A stretch of 64,000 nt of DNA, from NCBI GenBank assembly GCA_963752965.1, contig CAVWAJ010000008.1:558001-622000 (forward strand). Direction: 5' to 3'. Position numbers and translations under genes: made by a program. Below are positions 16,906 to 25,860 of the stretch, one piece after another (position 1 is the stretch's first letter; each line of letters begins with the position of its first letter). This DNA is from QHXW01 sp963752965 (GTDB lineage Bacteria; Acidobacteriota; Terriglobia; Bryobacterales; Bryobacteraceae). The notes below the pieces were generated by a model that did not search any database, was not told the origin of the DNA, and worked only from the letters and a program-made list of their open reading frames with translations.

Positions 16906-18363
16906 CTATGCGTTGTACGTCCCTGACGACACGCGGCCACCGCGGCCGGTCCAGTTCGTATGGAAGAACTGGCCCCGCGGCTTGTCCACGCGCTCGTAGG
17001 TGTGGGCGCCGAAGAAGTCACGCTGCGCTTGCAAAAGGTTCGCAGGCAGCCGGCCTGTGCGGTAACCATCGAAGAACGAAAGCGCCGTGGAGAATGCCGG
17101 CGTCGGCACGCCGTACTGGATCGCCTGTATGATCGCGCGCCGCCACGAAGTCTGGTAGTCGTTTAACGTCTTGTTGAAGAAACCATCCAGCAGCAGATTC
17201 GAGAGCTGCGGATTCTTATCGTAGGCCTCTTTGATCTTGCCGAGGAAACGGCTGCGGATGATGCAGCCACCGCGCCACATGAGCGCAATGCCACCGAAGT
17301 TCAGGTTCCAGCCTTCCTCTTTTGCCGCCTCGCGCAGCAGCATGTATCCCTGCGCGTAAGAGATCATCTTCGAGCAGTAGAGTGCGCGCCGCACGTCTTC
17401 GATAAACGATTTGCGGTCCTGCGCCGGCGCGTTCTTCGGTCCGGTCAGAATTTTCGACGCCGCCACACGCTCGTCCTTCATGGCCGACAAGCACCGCGCG
17501 AACACTGCTTCTCCAATCAGCGTCACGGGCGTGCCCGTATCAAGCGCGCTGATGCCAGTCCATTTGCCGGTACCCTTTTGCCCCGCCGTATCCAGAATCT
17601 TATCGACCAGCGGCGTTCCGTCTTCGTCCTTCTTGGTGAAAATCTCGGCCGTGATCTCGATCAGGTAACTATCCAGCTCTCCCTTGTTCCAATCGGCGAA
17701 CACCTGGTGCAGTTCGTCGGCGCTCAATCCCAGGCCGTCTTTCAGTAGCTGGTAGGCCTCGCAAATGAGCTGCATGTCGCCATACTCGATGCCGTTGTGG
17801 ACCATCTTGACGTAATGGCCGGCGCCGTTCTCGCCCACCCAGTCGCAGCACGGAGATCCGTCCTCTACCTTCGCCGCGATTGCCTGAAAAATCTCCTTCA
17901 CCGCGGGCCAGGCCGCCGGATTGCCGCCGGGCATGATCGACGGACCCTTCCGCGCACCTTCCTCGCCTCCCGACACGCCGGTCCCGATGAAGAGAATTCC
18001 CTTCTCCGCGAGCGCTTTGGTGCGGCGGTTGGTATCGGGATAATGCGAGTTGCCGCCGTCGATGATGATGTCTCCTTTTTCCAGGTGAGGCACCAGGCTT
18101 TCGATCATCTGGTCCACCGTGTCACCAGCTTTAACCATCAGCATCACGCGCCGCGGCTTCTTCAGCACCTGCACCAGCTCTGCAATCGAGTGCGCGCCAA
18201 CGACCTTCGTGCCCTTGGCTTCATTCGCGAGAAAATCATCTACCTTCGAAACCGTTCGATTGAATACGGCCACGCGGTACCCGTGGTCGTTCATGTTCAG
18301 GACGAGGTTCTGGCCCATCACCGCCAGACCGATCAATCCAATGTCGCTGCTTTCGGCTTGCAT
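16906..18363 (-). CDS. gnd: 6-phosphogluconate dehydrogenase (decarboxylating)
   Basis: Oxidises 6-phosphogluconate to ribulose 5-phosphate with NADP+ in the oxidative pentose phosphate pathway; 485 aa, the long homodimeric form. Visible motifs: GLIGLAVMGQNLVLNM nucleotide-binding fold, FNRTVSKVDDF following the second strand, IDGGNSHYPDT, GTGVSGGEEGAR, and HYVKMVHNGIEYGDMQLI with catalytic Lys and nearby Asn. The C-terminal HTNWTGRGG tail that closes over the partner subunit is present. The ATG at 18363 has GGAGG close upstream. It leads a minus-strand group with two kinases and a membrane protein. Confidence 0.95.
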   Translation of the reverse strand: MQAESSDIGLIGLAVMGQNLVLNMNDHGYRVAVFNRTVSKVDDFLANEAKGTKVVGAHSIAELVQVLKKPRRVMLMVKAGDTVDQMIESLVPHLEKGDIIIDGGNSHYPDTNRRTKALAEKGILFIGTGVSGGEEGARKGPSIMPGGNPAAWPAVKEIFQAIAAKVEDGSPCCDWVGENGAGHYVKMVHNGIEYGDMQLICEAYQLLKDGLGLSADELHQVFADWNKGELDSYLIEITAEIFTKKDEDGTPLVDKILDTAGQKGTGKWTGISALDTGTPVTLIGEAVFARCLSAMKDERVAASKILTGPKNAPAQDRKSFIEDVRRALYCSKMISYAQGYMLLREAAKEEGWNLNFGGIALMWRGGCIIRSRFLGKIKEAYDKNPQLSNLLLDGFFNKTLNDYQTSWRRAIIQAIQYGVPTPAFSTALSFFDGYRTGRLPANLLQAQRDFFGAHTYERVDKPRGQFFHTNWTGRGGRVSSGTYNA

Positions 18364-18455
18364 AAACCTCCGGGGAGTTTGAGGCAGCCCTCTGCCATTC
18401 GGAGCGCCACCTCTTTATTGTAAGCCGGTGATGGAGTGAATCGGGAGCTCGACCG

Positions 18456-21278
18456 CTAGAACGAGAACCGCATCTGCAATTCGATACGCCGGTTGTTGGC
18501 ATTTTCGGCGAACCCGCCGCCCCAACCGATGGCCGCCGAGTTCGCCAGGCCGAATAACGGCGATGTGATGTTGCCGATAATCGGCCCGGGATTATCGTGG
18601 TTCAGCAGATTGCGCGCCGAGATCGAGAACGTCAGGTTGTAACGGTGCGGCGTCGTGGGCGAGTTGAACATACCGCCGAACCCCCCGCCGAACGGACCAC
18701 CGGGCCCGCGGCCGCCGCCACCTCCACCGTTACCAGTGGCGCCTTCGCGCATCGCGCCGAATCCGAACGTCTTGCTCAAGCGCGCATTGAAGGAAACCGC
18801 CCCAGGCCCCCGCCCGAAGTTGCGCGGCAGAATCGCTTCCCCCGGTGTCGGATTGGGATCGAGCAGGCCATACGGCGTCACGATCAAACCGGGCTTATTG
18901 GGATCAGTAGCGATGCCCGGACGGGCGTTGAAAAGCGTATCGCCGTACAGATCGCTGCCCGTCGTGATGTTGAACGGCGGTCCCGATTGCACCGAAACAA
19001 ACGGGCTCAATCGCAGCCCCCACCGGTTTTCGATCGATCCGCCCAGAAACACGCGATTCCGCACATCGTTCGCCGCCGGTCCGTATTCACCCGCCGAGCT
19101 GTACGGATTTGCCGCGAACGTGCTCAGGCCGTCGGTGTTGTTCCGCGCGTAGTTCAACGTGTAGAACCCGAAAAGTGACACGTTGCGATTCACCTTGGAG
19201 TTCACGTTGGTGATGAACTGGTTTTGGTTGTAAAGACCGTCCGACGCCATCAGAAACACAGGGTTGGGCTTCCCGAGTGGGAACTCCCCGCTGCCCGGGA
19301 CGTTGGGATTGTAGGTTCCTGGCAAGGGAGCATTGATATCCTCCGACCGGAACATGTGGAGCCCGTGCGAGTTGGTATACGTCAACGCGAGTGTTGTGTG
19401 CCCCGGCAACTGCCGTTCGATGCTGGCGGCGGACTGCATCATGTAAGGCGCGCGCAGCGTCGCGCTCACTTCCTGAATGACTTCGGTGGATTGGAACCCC
19501 TTAAGCGACGTGATCGACGGAATGTTCGGATAGAACGCCGGATCGGTCACGAAGTACTGCTGCTCGACCAGGCCGTTGTAGCGCTCGGCCGTCATGATAT
19601 TGGACAGATTGAAGCGCGTGTAGAACATCCCGAATCCGGCGCGAACCACCGTCTTCGACGCTTTTTTGGCAGTCGCTCCCGGCGCCCACGCAATTCCGAT
19701 GCGCGGCGCAAAATCCTTGTGGTCATGAATGTTGGTCTGGGTCTCGTAGCGCAAACCGAGGCTCACGGTCAGGTTCGGCCGCAGCTTCCAGTCGTCTCCA
19801 ACGAAAATGCCGGCATCGAATTGCCCGGCGTAAAGTTTCGGATCACCGCTGTTAATGGAGAATTGCGCTGGTACGACGCCGGGAACCCCCTGAAGCGTCT
19901 GCTGATACTGCTGGATCGAACTGAACGTGTAGGTCCCGCCGAAATTCGTAGGCGAAGTGTTCTCATCGGTTTCGCCGCGCAAGCGCACGCCGAACTTCCA
20001 GGTATGCTTCGCTTTGGCGATCGAGGTGTAGTTTTGCAGTTCGTAAGTGTTGTCGGTGTCAAACGCGCGTCCCACCTGCGCGCCGCCGCCGTTGAACGCG
20101 CCCAATACCTGGGTCGCCGGTGCCAGAGTGTTGGCGATAGTGTCCGTGCCGTCGCGGAAATACTGGAAACGGGTTTCATTGATGGTGCTCGTTCCCAGGA
20201 CCGCCGTCTCGGTGGCCTGCACCGTCTGGAAGGTATTGTGCGTGCTGTACCCACGAGACACCAGGTTGAAACCGCCGATGCCGCCATCGTCAATGTGGGG
20301 GTCCGAGAACGCATAGCGGACCGTGAGTGTATTGTTGGCGTTAAGCTGATAGTCCACCCGTGGGCTCACCCGTACGCGGCTCTGCGGCGTGCGAAATACG
20401 CTCGTAAATGGCGTGATGCCGAGCGTCGACGGGTCGAGCGTGATTCCGTTGATGATCGAGCCGTTGTCCACTACGTCACGCCGGACGTCGAGAAAGAAGG
20501 AGGTGCGGCTGTTCAGGGGTCCGCTCACATTGCCGCCGTATTCCTCCAGCAGGAACGGCGCTTTTTGCTCCGCGTACGGATTGCGCGAGTTCCACACGTC
20601 GTCGCCTAAATTAAAAAACGCCGACCCGTGAAATTTATCGGTCCCGGGCTTGGTGAAAATCTGGATGCGGCCATACCCCAGCGAATCGTACTCGGGCGCG
20701 AATGGATTCGAGTTAATCCGGATCTCGCGAATCGATTCCTTGGGTGGCAATTCGCCGCCGCTAAATCCGTCAACGTAAATCTGCCCGCCGTTCGGCCCGG
20801 CCGACGGCCCCGCCAGCGCCTGTAGATCTTCCTGGAGATCGTCCGGATCGTCCGGCAGCGCATCCAGGTCGCTCCCGCTCAGCACCAGCGCGCTGGCGTT
20901 GTTCGCCGGCTCCGGGTTCACCTGCGGCCCTCCGCTTTCTTGCACCGTGACCTGTTGTGCCGTCGACGACACCCGCAACTGAAGATTCAGCGTTTGCGCG
21001 CCCGTACTTAATGTGATTTTTGCCGGCTGCACCAACGAAAGATCCGGTGCCGAGGCGCTCACCGAATAGCTTCCCGGTGGCAGGCCGGGAAACGAATACG
21101 ACCCGTCTGCGGCCGTTGTTGTACTCTTCACCAGCCCGGATGGCCCGCTCACCGTAATCTTCGCGGCCGGAACCACCGCGCCGCTCTCATCGGTCACCAA
21201 ACCGCGAAGCACGGCGGTCTGGGCAAGAAGCAGTATAGAGAGAACAAGTCCAAGCAAAGCCCTGTAAATAAATCTCAT
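18456..21278 (-). CDS. TonB-dependent receptor-like outer membrane protein with CarboxypepD_reg domain
   Basis: 940 aa. Signal peptide (LLGLVLSILLLAQTA), then a carboxypeptidase-regulatory-like domain (LRGLVTDESGAVVPAAKITV, YSFPGLPPGSYSV) at ~20-110, a plug-like region (~120-250) and a large beta-barrel. The last residue is Phe after alternating residues (IELQMRFSF), the outer-membrane barrel signature. This layout is greatly expanded in Solibacter-type acidobacteria, where such receptors are thought to import oligosaccharides or other large substrates. A Gly/Pro-rich insert (GNGGGGGGRGPGGPFGGGFG) lies near the C-terminus. The substrate is unknown; SMP-30 and GH30-like genes downstream hint at carbohydrate. 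Confidence 0.88.
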   Translation of the reverse strand: MRFIYRALLGLVLSILLLAQTAVLRGLVTDESGAVVPAAKITVSGPSGLVKSTTTAADGSYSFPGLPPGSYSVSASAPDLSLVQPAKITLSTGAQTLNLQLRVSSTAQQVTVQESGGPQVNPEPANNASALVLSGSDLDALPDDPDDLQEDLQALAGPSAGPNGGQIYVDGFSGGELPPKESIREIRINSNPFAPEYDSLGYGRIQIFTKPGTDKFHGSAFFNLGDDVWNSRNPYAEQKAPFLLEEYGGNVSGPLNSRTSFFLDVRRDVVDNGSIINGITLDPSTLGITPFTSVFRTPQSRVRVSPRVDYQLNANNTLTVRYAFSDPHIDDGGIGGFNLVSRGYSTHNTFQTVQATETAVLGTSTINETRFQYFRDGTDTIANTLAPATQVLGAFNGGGAQVGRAFDTDNTYELQNYTSIAKAKHTWKFGVRLRGETDENTSPTNFGGTYTFSSIQQYQQTLQGVPGVVPAQFSINSGDPKLYAGQFDAGIFVGDDWKLRPNLTVSLGLRYETQTNIHDHKDFAPRIGIAWAPGATAKKASKTVVRAGFGMFYTRFNLSNIMTAERYNGLVEQQYFVTDPAFYPNIPSITSLKGFQSTEVIQEVSATLRAPYMMQSAASIERQLPGHTTLALTYTNSHGLHMFRSEDINAPLPGTYNPNVPGSGEFPLGKPNPVFLMASDGLYNQNQFITNVNSKVNRNVSLFGFYTLNYARNNTDGLSTFAANPYSSAGEYGPAANDVRNRVFLGGSIENRWGLRLSPFVSVQSGPPFNITTGSDLYGDTLFNARPGIATDPNKPGLIVTPYGLLDPNPTPGEAILPRNFGRGPGAVSFNARLSKTFGFGAMREGATGNGGGGGGRGPGGPFGGGFGGMFNSPTTPHRYNLTFSISARNLLNHDNPGPIIGNITSPLFGLANSAAIGWGGGFAENANNRRIELQMRFSF

Positions 21279-21380
21279 TCTGCTAATTTTCTCAACTGAA
21301 GGATGAACGTACGATGAATCGAATGCAGCAGCGTAACAGTCTTATGGCGTCGGTAAGCAACCCGCGGTTACCGTCGCCGG

Positions 21381-22037
21381 TTACTTTTGCGCTGATTCGT
21401 CCAGGATGACGATCTCGACCCTTCGATTCCGTGCCCGCCCGCCGGCGGTGTCGTTCGACTCGGTTGGCCGGTAGGAACCGTAGCTTGCCACCGAAAGCCG
21501 CGATTCCGCGATCCCGTATTTGTGGCTCAACAGAGCGAGCAGATGCAGACTGCGCGCCGTGGAAAGGTCCCAGTTGTCCCTGAAGTGGCGGTTATGGATC
21601 GGAACGGCATCCGCGTGCCCCACCAGGCTCACCTGGTTCGGCATGGTGCGAAGTACGTCCGCCACCTGCGCCACAATCGGTAGGGCCCGGCTGCTCACTA
21701 GATCGGTCCCGGACGGAAACAGCACCGCCTGCGGCACGCTGATCACGAGGCCGCGCGCTTCCATGCGCAAGTCCAGGCCGTGCTGTTCGAGAGTCTTCTG
21801 CGCGTCAACAAGCGCCTGCCGGGCGGGCGGCACAACCGGCATAGGCGCGGGTGGCGGCGGTGTAGCCACTTTCGCCAGCAGCGGCGCCGCGTGCTTTTCC
21901 GGCGGACGCTCCAGACTCTTGGCGGCAATGGCGACGAAAAAGATCAGCAGGATCGTCAGTACATCCATGTAGCTGACCATCCAACGGTCGCGCGTGGCGC
22001 CGTCTGTTTGCAGATACTTCGGCTTCAAGTGGGCCAT
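21381..22037 (-). CDS. motB: MotB-like flagellar stator protein
   Basis: 218 aa. One N-terminal membrane segment (YMDVLTILLIFFVAIAA) carries the Asp that conducts ions in MotB. A Pro/Ala-rich linker follows, and then an OmpA-like peptidoglycan-binding domain (SLVGHADAVPIHN, NWDLSTARSLHLLALL, SYGSYRPTESNDTAGGRARNRRVEIVIL). It is shorter than E. coli MotB (308 aa) but has all parts. It starts just after the motA stop, so the pair is coupled. No other flagellar gene is in the window. Confidence 0.85.
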   Translation of the reverse strand: MAHLKPKYLQTDGATRDRWMVSYMDVLTILLIFFVAIAAKSLERPPEKHAAPLLAKVATPPPPAPMPVVPPARQALVDAQKTLEQHGLDLRMEARGLVISVPQAVLFPSGTDLVSSRALPIVAQVADVLRTMPNQVSLVGHADAVPIHNRHFRDNWDLSTARSLHLLALLSHKYGIAESRLSVASYGSYRPTESNDTAGGRARNRRVEIVILDESAQK

Positions 22038-22038
22038 A

Positions 22039-22920
22039 CTAGCGCGCCACTGTACTCGCCGCGGAATTCGAAATTGCTTTTTCGTCAACCACCGTCTCTC
22101 GCAGGAAGCAGCTCAGCCGCCGCCGCACGAGCGACGGATGAATTTTGTCATACAGGCAAAGCACGCCTTCCATCACCAGCTCCTGCGTTTCGAAGGCCTC
22201 GGCCACTCTTGCCCGGATGCGGTGCGCCGCCGGCAGCATCACCAGGTTGGCCAGCGCCAAGCCGTAAATCGTCGAGACAAATGCTGTGCCCACCCCATAT
22301 GCAACCGCCGTTGGAGTCGAAAACTGCCGCAGCACATTCATTAATCCCACCACGGTTCCGAGCACCCCAATCGTCGGCGCGAACCCACCCGCCACTTCCA
22401 GAATCTTGGCGTCCGCCTCGCCCTGCCTCTCTTTTAGGCGCAGATGATTCTCCAGCGCCGATTCCAGTTCTTTACGCTCGCCCACGTCCATCGCCATCAG
22501 CAGAGCCTCGGCAAGAAACTTGTTTCTCACGTTTGCGATCATCGGCTCGATCGGGTACCAACCCTTGATGCGGATAATCCGCGAGAAGGAAACGATCTCC
22601 TCGATCAGTTTTTCCCGGTCGACGTGCGGCGTCCAGACCAATTCGCTTACGCGCTGCGCCGTGTGCAGAAGCCCGCGTCGCGTCGTCGTGATGAAGATGA
22701 CGCCTATCGTTCCCCCCAGAACAATCAGCGCACCCGTCGGCTGAAAGAAGTAGCGAAGACTGACTCCGGTAGTGGCGATACCCGCCACCACGGCAATCAC
22801 GGCGATGGCAATGCCCACGAGTATGCCGAGATCGATCCGGCGCGACGGAGGGGCTGGGTTTTCAACCTTGGCTCGTTTGAGCTGCGGCAACTCTTTTATG
22901 TACACCTGGGATGTGGACAC
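22039..22920 (-). CDS. motA: MotA-like flagellar stator protein
   Basis: 293 aa, close to the usual ~290. Four membrane segments are visible: ILVGIAIAVIAVVAGIA, GALIVLGGTIGVIFI, and two around GFAPTIGVLGTVVGLMNVL and FVSTIYGLALANLVMLPAA. The cytoplasmic loop contains the MotA-type region RNKFLAEALLMAMDVGERKEL. I chose the GTG at 22920 because GGAGA lies nine bases upstream; a TTG at 22962 would add 14 residues. With MotB it forms the ion-driven stator that couples to the flagellar rotor. Two palindromic sites lie ~190 bp upstream. Confidence 0.85.
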   Translation of the reverse strand: MSTSQVYIKELPQLKRAKVENPAPPSRRIDLGILVGIAIAVIAVVAGIATTGVSLRYFFQPTGALIVLGGTIGVIFITTTRRGLLHTAQRVSELVWTPHVDREKLIEEIVSFSRIIRIKGWYPIEPMIANVRNKFLAEALLMAMDVGERKELESALENHLRLKERQGEADAKILEVAGGFAPTIGVLGTVVGLMNVLRQFSTPTAVAYGVGTAFVSTIYGLALANLVMLPAAHRIRARVAEAFETQELVMEGVLCLYDKIHPSLVRRRLSCFLRETVVDEKAISNSAASTVAR

Positions 22921-23105
22921 CGTGATGGTTCTCCACGAAATCTGATGCAAGCCGCGGGCCAACGGGAAACCAAGCGGAATCAGTGCGATCAGGTGTCAAA
23001 AACAGCCGCAAGCGACCAAATTTTGCCGCTCCACTTTGCCGCCGATAGGCCCCCTCCATGCCTGCCGCCAACCGCAAACAACACGCTGCGCGGAAAGGTT
23101 ATCTC

Positions 23106-23154
23106 CTGTCAGTATTCTGACAGTGCATTCAGTCAACTGTCAGAAATTTGACGC
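23106..23154. promoter_or_regulatory. tandem palindromic sites, possible operator
   Basis: CTGTCAG-TATT-CTGACAG (23106-23123) is a perfect inverted repeat with a 4-bp spacer. CTGTCAG recurs at 23137-23143, followed by a weaker TTGACGC half. The two sites are 31 bp apart start to start, close to three helical turns, which places both on one face of the DNA. They lie upstream of motA and downstream of the SMP-30 gene. No T-run follows, so a terminator is less likely than a protein-binding site. Confidence 0.5.
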
Positions 23155-23171
23155 CCGAGTGATCTACCTGC

Positions 23172-24257
23172 CTAGCAAATGTGCGCCCCGTGCGCTTCCA
23201 CGTATACTGCGTACAATGACTGCCCCGCCGCCATGAACAGCCGGTTGCGCTTCGGTCCGCCAAAGCAGACATTGGCGCAAATCTCCGGCAGCACGATTTG
23301 CCCGATGCGCTCGCCCTCGGGCGTAAACACGTGGACTCCGTCGTAACCCGCGCCCACCCATCCCGCGCCCACCCAGATGTTGCCGCCGGTGTCCGCGCGA
23401 ATTCCGTCCGCCAAACCGGCGCCCTTCCCCGGCCACTCCATCGAGATGTACCGCCGCCCGTTGCGCAGCGTCTTGCCGTCCACCACGTCGTACACCTGAA
23501 TAATCCTTGGCGCCTGCGGGTAGTGCGTTGCCCCGGTGTCGCAAACGTACGCCTTCTTGTAATCCGGCGAGAAGCAAATGCCGTTCGGTTTGTAGAGCTC
23601 ATCCGAAACCATGGTCATCTGGCCCGTCTTCCCGTCCACCCTGTACACGGCCTCTTTCAGCAACAGCTCGCCCTTGTGTCCTTCGTAATCCACCAGCGTG
23701 CCGTAGCCGGGATCCGTGAACCAGATCGCGCCATCCGGATGCACCACGATGTCATTCGGCCCGTTCAGAATCTTCCCGTTCCATTTGTCGGCGATGACCG
23801 TGACCCCGCCTGAATGCTCGTAGCGCACCACCCGCCGGTTGCCGTGCTCACAGGAAAGCAGTCGCGCTTCGTAGTCGAACGTGTTCCCGTTGCTGTAACC
23901 CGAAGGCTGCCGCATGGTGCTCACATGCCCGTCTTCTTCTAGCCACCGCAGTTGCCGGTCGTTCGGGATATCGCTCCACACCAGATACCGCCCCCCGCCG
24001 TTCCACGCCGGCCCCTCCGACCATAATGTCCCCGTGTAAAGCCGTTGAATGGGCGTGTTGCCAATCTTGATCTTGTCGAACCGCTTGTCGAGCGAGATGA
24101 TGTCCGGGTCCGGATAGCGCACCGGGCTCTTCCCGCTCCAGTCCCGCTCCGCGCCCAGCGCCCGCAACCCCGCGACCGCCCCAACTGTTCCCGCCGCCAG
24201 AAACGACCGCCGCCCTAATGTGAAAGATTCCTTCGTCATCGACGAAGTAGTATACAT
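23172..24257 (-). CDS. SMP-30/gluconolactonase-family protein with Tat-like signal
   Basis: 361 aa. The N-terminus MTKESFTLGRRSFLAAGTVG (from Met 7) looks like a twin-arginine signal, so the protein is probably exported folded. The body is a six-bladed propeller of the SMP-30/LRE type: LYTGTLWSEGPAW with the metal-binding Glu, GPNDIVVHPDGAIWFTDPGYG, YKPNGICFSPDYKKAYVCDTG and LADGIRADTGGNIWVG. Family members hydrolyse sugar lactones. Starts at 24257 and 24239 are both possible. It is divergent from the GH30-like gene with only ~33 bp between the start codons. Confidence 0.85.
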   Translation of the reverse strand: MYTTSSMTKESFTLGRRSFLAAGTVGAVAGLRALGAERDWSGKSPVRYPDPDIISLDKRFDKIKIGNTPIQRLYTGTLWSEGPAWNGGGRYLVWSDIPNDRQLRWLEEDGHVSTMRQPSGYSNGNTFDYEARLLSCEHGNRRVVRYEHSGGVTVIADKWNGKILNGPNDIVVHPDGAIWFTDPGYGTLVDYEGHKGELLLKEAVYRVDGKTGQMTMVSDELYKPNGICFSPDYKKAYVCDTGATHYPQAPRIIQVYDVVDGKTLRNGRRYISMEWPGKGAGLADGIRADTGGNIWVGAGWVGAGYDGVHVFTPEGERIGQIVLPEICANVCFGGPKRNRLFMAAGQSLYAVYVEAHGAHIC

Positions 24258-24290
24258 GAACCCCCACCCACCTGCGATACAGTGTGGAGC

Positions 24291-25712
24291 ATGTCCTCTC
24301 TCGCGAAGGCCCGCGTTCTCATCTGCCTATTCCCTCTCGCCATCTCCGCGCTCGCCCAGTCATCCGATCGCGCTCACATCACCCTCCAACCCACCGAGCG
24401 CCATCAGTTCATCCAAGGCTTCGGCGTCAACTACACCGGCCCGTACTTCCGTGACGACCAGAAACCCATGTTCGACATGCTGATCAAGGATCTCGGCGCC
24501 TCCATGTTCCGCGTCGTTCCCTACCTCGTCTACAGCAATTGGGAAGAGACCAACGACAACGATGATCCCAACGTCATGAACTGGGAGTATTACAACGACC
24601 GCTACTCGACCCCCATCTTCGAAGCCACCTGGAACGGCCTGCGCTTTCTCAATTCGCGCGGCATCCGCCCCGTCATCGCCCTCATGGGCCCCGTGCCTGA
24701 TTGGATGCTCGATGACCACTGGTCTCCGCCCAAGCACAAAGTCTGCCAGGCCGATAGCAAGCAGCGCGCTCTCAAGCCCGCCATGTATGACGAGTTCGCC
24801 GAAATGGTGGTCTCGATGGTCATGTACGCGCGCAGCAAAGCGGGCATCAATTTCGATTACTTCAGCCCCTTTAATGAGACCGACTGCTACCCGCCCGAAG
24901 GCCCGCGCATCGATCCCGAAGAAGCTCCCAAGGTGCTGGCCGCGGTTGCGCGCCGCCTGAAGAAGGAAGGTCTCGGCGATATCCGGCTCACGCCCGCCGA
25001 CCAGGCCGTCATCACCAACGATTACATCAGCCCCATCCTCGCCGATCCCGAGCTCATGAAACAGGTCGGCGCGTTTACGCTGCATACCTATGGCGAAAAC
25101 TCCGTCGGGCCGAATGTAGAGCGCGTAAGAAGCAGCGCCTATCCGCACACGCCCGTCTGGCTCACCGAATACGGCGATCTAAATGATAAGGACAAAACCG
25201 CCGGCAACGACTGGAAGAACTTTTCGCTGGCTTCGAACCGCCGCGCGCTTACCGCACTGAATCAGGGCGCGAGCGCCGTGTTTTTCTTCGATGCCTTCGA
25301 TGATTATGAGGAGTGCGCCCGCCGCCTGACATTCTACGGCCTGTTCCGCAGCGCCGATCACATTTACACGCCCCGCAAACGTTACTATGCTACGCGCCAG
25401 CTTTATCACTTCGTGCATCCGGGAGCGCAGCGCGTCGGCGCCACGAGTGACACGCCCTCTCTGACCGTGTCGGCGTTCTTCGATGGAGCCGAGGGAAGTA
25501 TGGTGCTAGTGGGCGTGAAAGAAGGCGGTCCGTCTCACGTGGAACTGGTCACGCACGGCGCCGAACTGTTCGATCCCTTTGAGCTCTACGTCACAACTCC
25601 TTCAATCGACTGCCAGAAGGTGGCGACCATCTCTGCGTCCGACGGCATAGCGAAACTCGATCTGCCCGATGAAGCCGTGTTCACCCTCGTCGGAAGCATC
25701 AAGAAAAGATAG
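24291..25712 (+). CDS. secreted GH30-like glycoside hydrolase
   Basis: 473 aa. Signal peptide (VLICLFPLAISALAQ) and then a clan GH-A barrel: FIQGFGVNYTGPYF at the start, FNETDC with the likely acid/base Glu at the end of strand 4, and WLTEYGD with the likely nucleophile Glu at strand 7. A beta-sandwich-like C-terminal region follows (LTVSAFFDGAEGSMVLVGV). This pattern suits GH30-type endo-glycanases or O-glycosyl hydrolases; the polysaccharide is unknown. I chose the ATG at 24291; a GTG at 24282 is also in frame. Neither has a well-spaced SD, consistent with a short or leaderless transcript. Confidence 0.7.
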   Translation: MSSLAKARVLICLFPLAISALAQSSDRAHITLQPTERHQFIQGFGVNYTGPYFRDDQKPMFDMLIKDLGASMFRVVPYLVYSNWEETNDNDDPNVMNWEYYNDRYSTPIFEATWNGLRFLNSRGIRPVIALMGPVPDWMLDDHWSPPKHKVCQADSKQRALKPAMYDEFAEMVVSMVMYARSKAGINFDYFSPFNETDCYPPEGPRIDPEEAPKVLAAVARRLKKEGLGDIRLTPADQAVITNDYISPILADPELMKQVGAFTLHTYGENSVGPNVERVRSSAYPHTPVWLTEYGDLNDKDKTAGNDWKNFSLASNRRALTALNQGASAVFFFDAFDDYEECARRLTFYGLFRSADHIYTPRKRYYATRQLYHFVHPGAQRVGATSDTPSLTVSAFFDGAEGSMVLVGVKEGGPSHVELVTHGAELFDPFELYVTTPSIDCQKVATISASDGIAKLDLPDEAVFTLVGSIKKR

Positions 25713-25860
25713 CTCGTGCCACATCGAGTGTGTCCCCTCGCCTCACGCCTGCGCCGCTTCCTCGCGCCGAAGCATTTAGATTGAACGGAAACGAACATGG
25801 CCCCGTGGTTGCAAATGGTTTTTGTTACCACATAAATCCGAATAGGAAATTCTAGGTGCC

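Noticed and set aside
19224..20609. 461-codon plus-strand frame inside the TonB receptor gene
   Set aside because: Antisense shadow of receptor codons; no recognisable domain and no SD.
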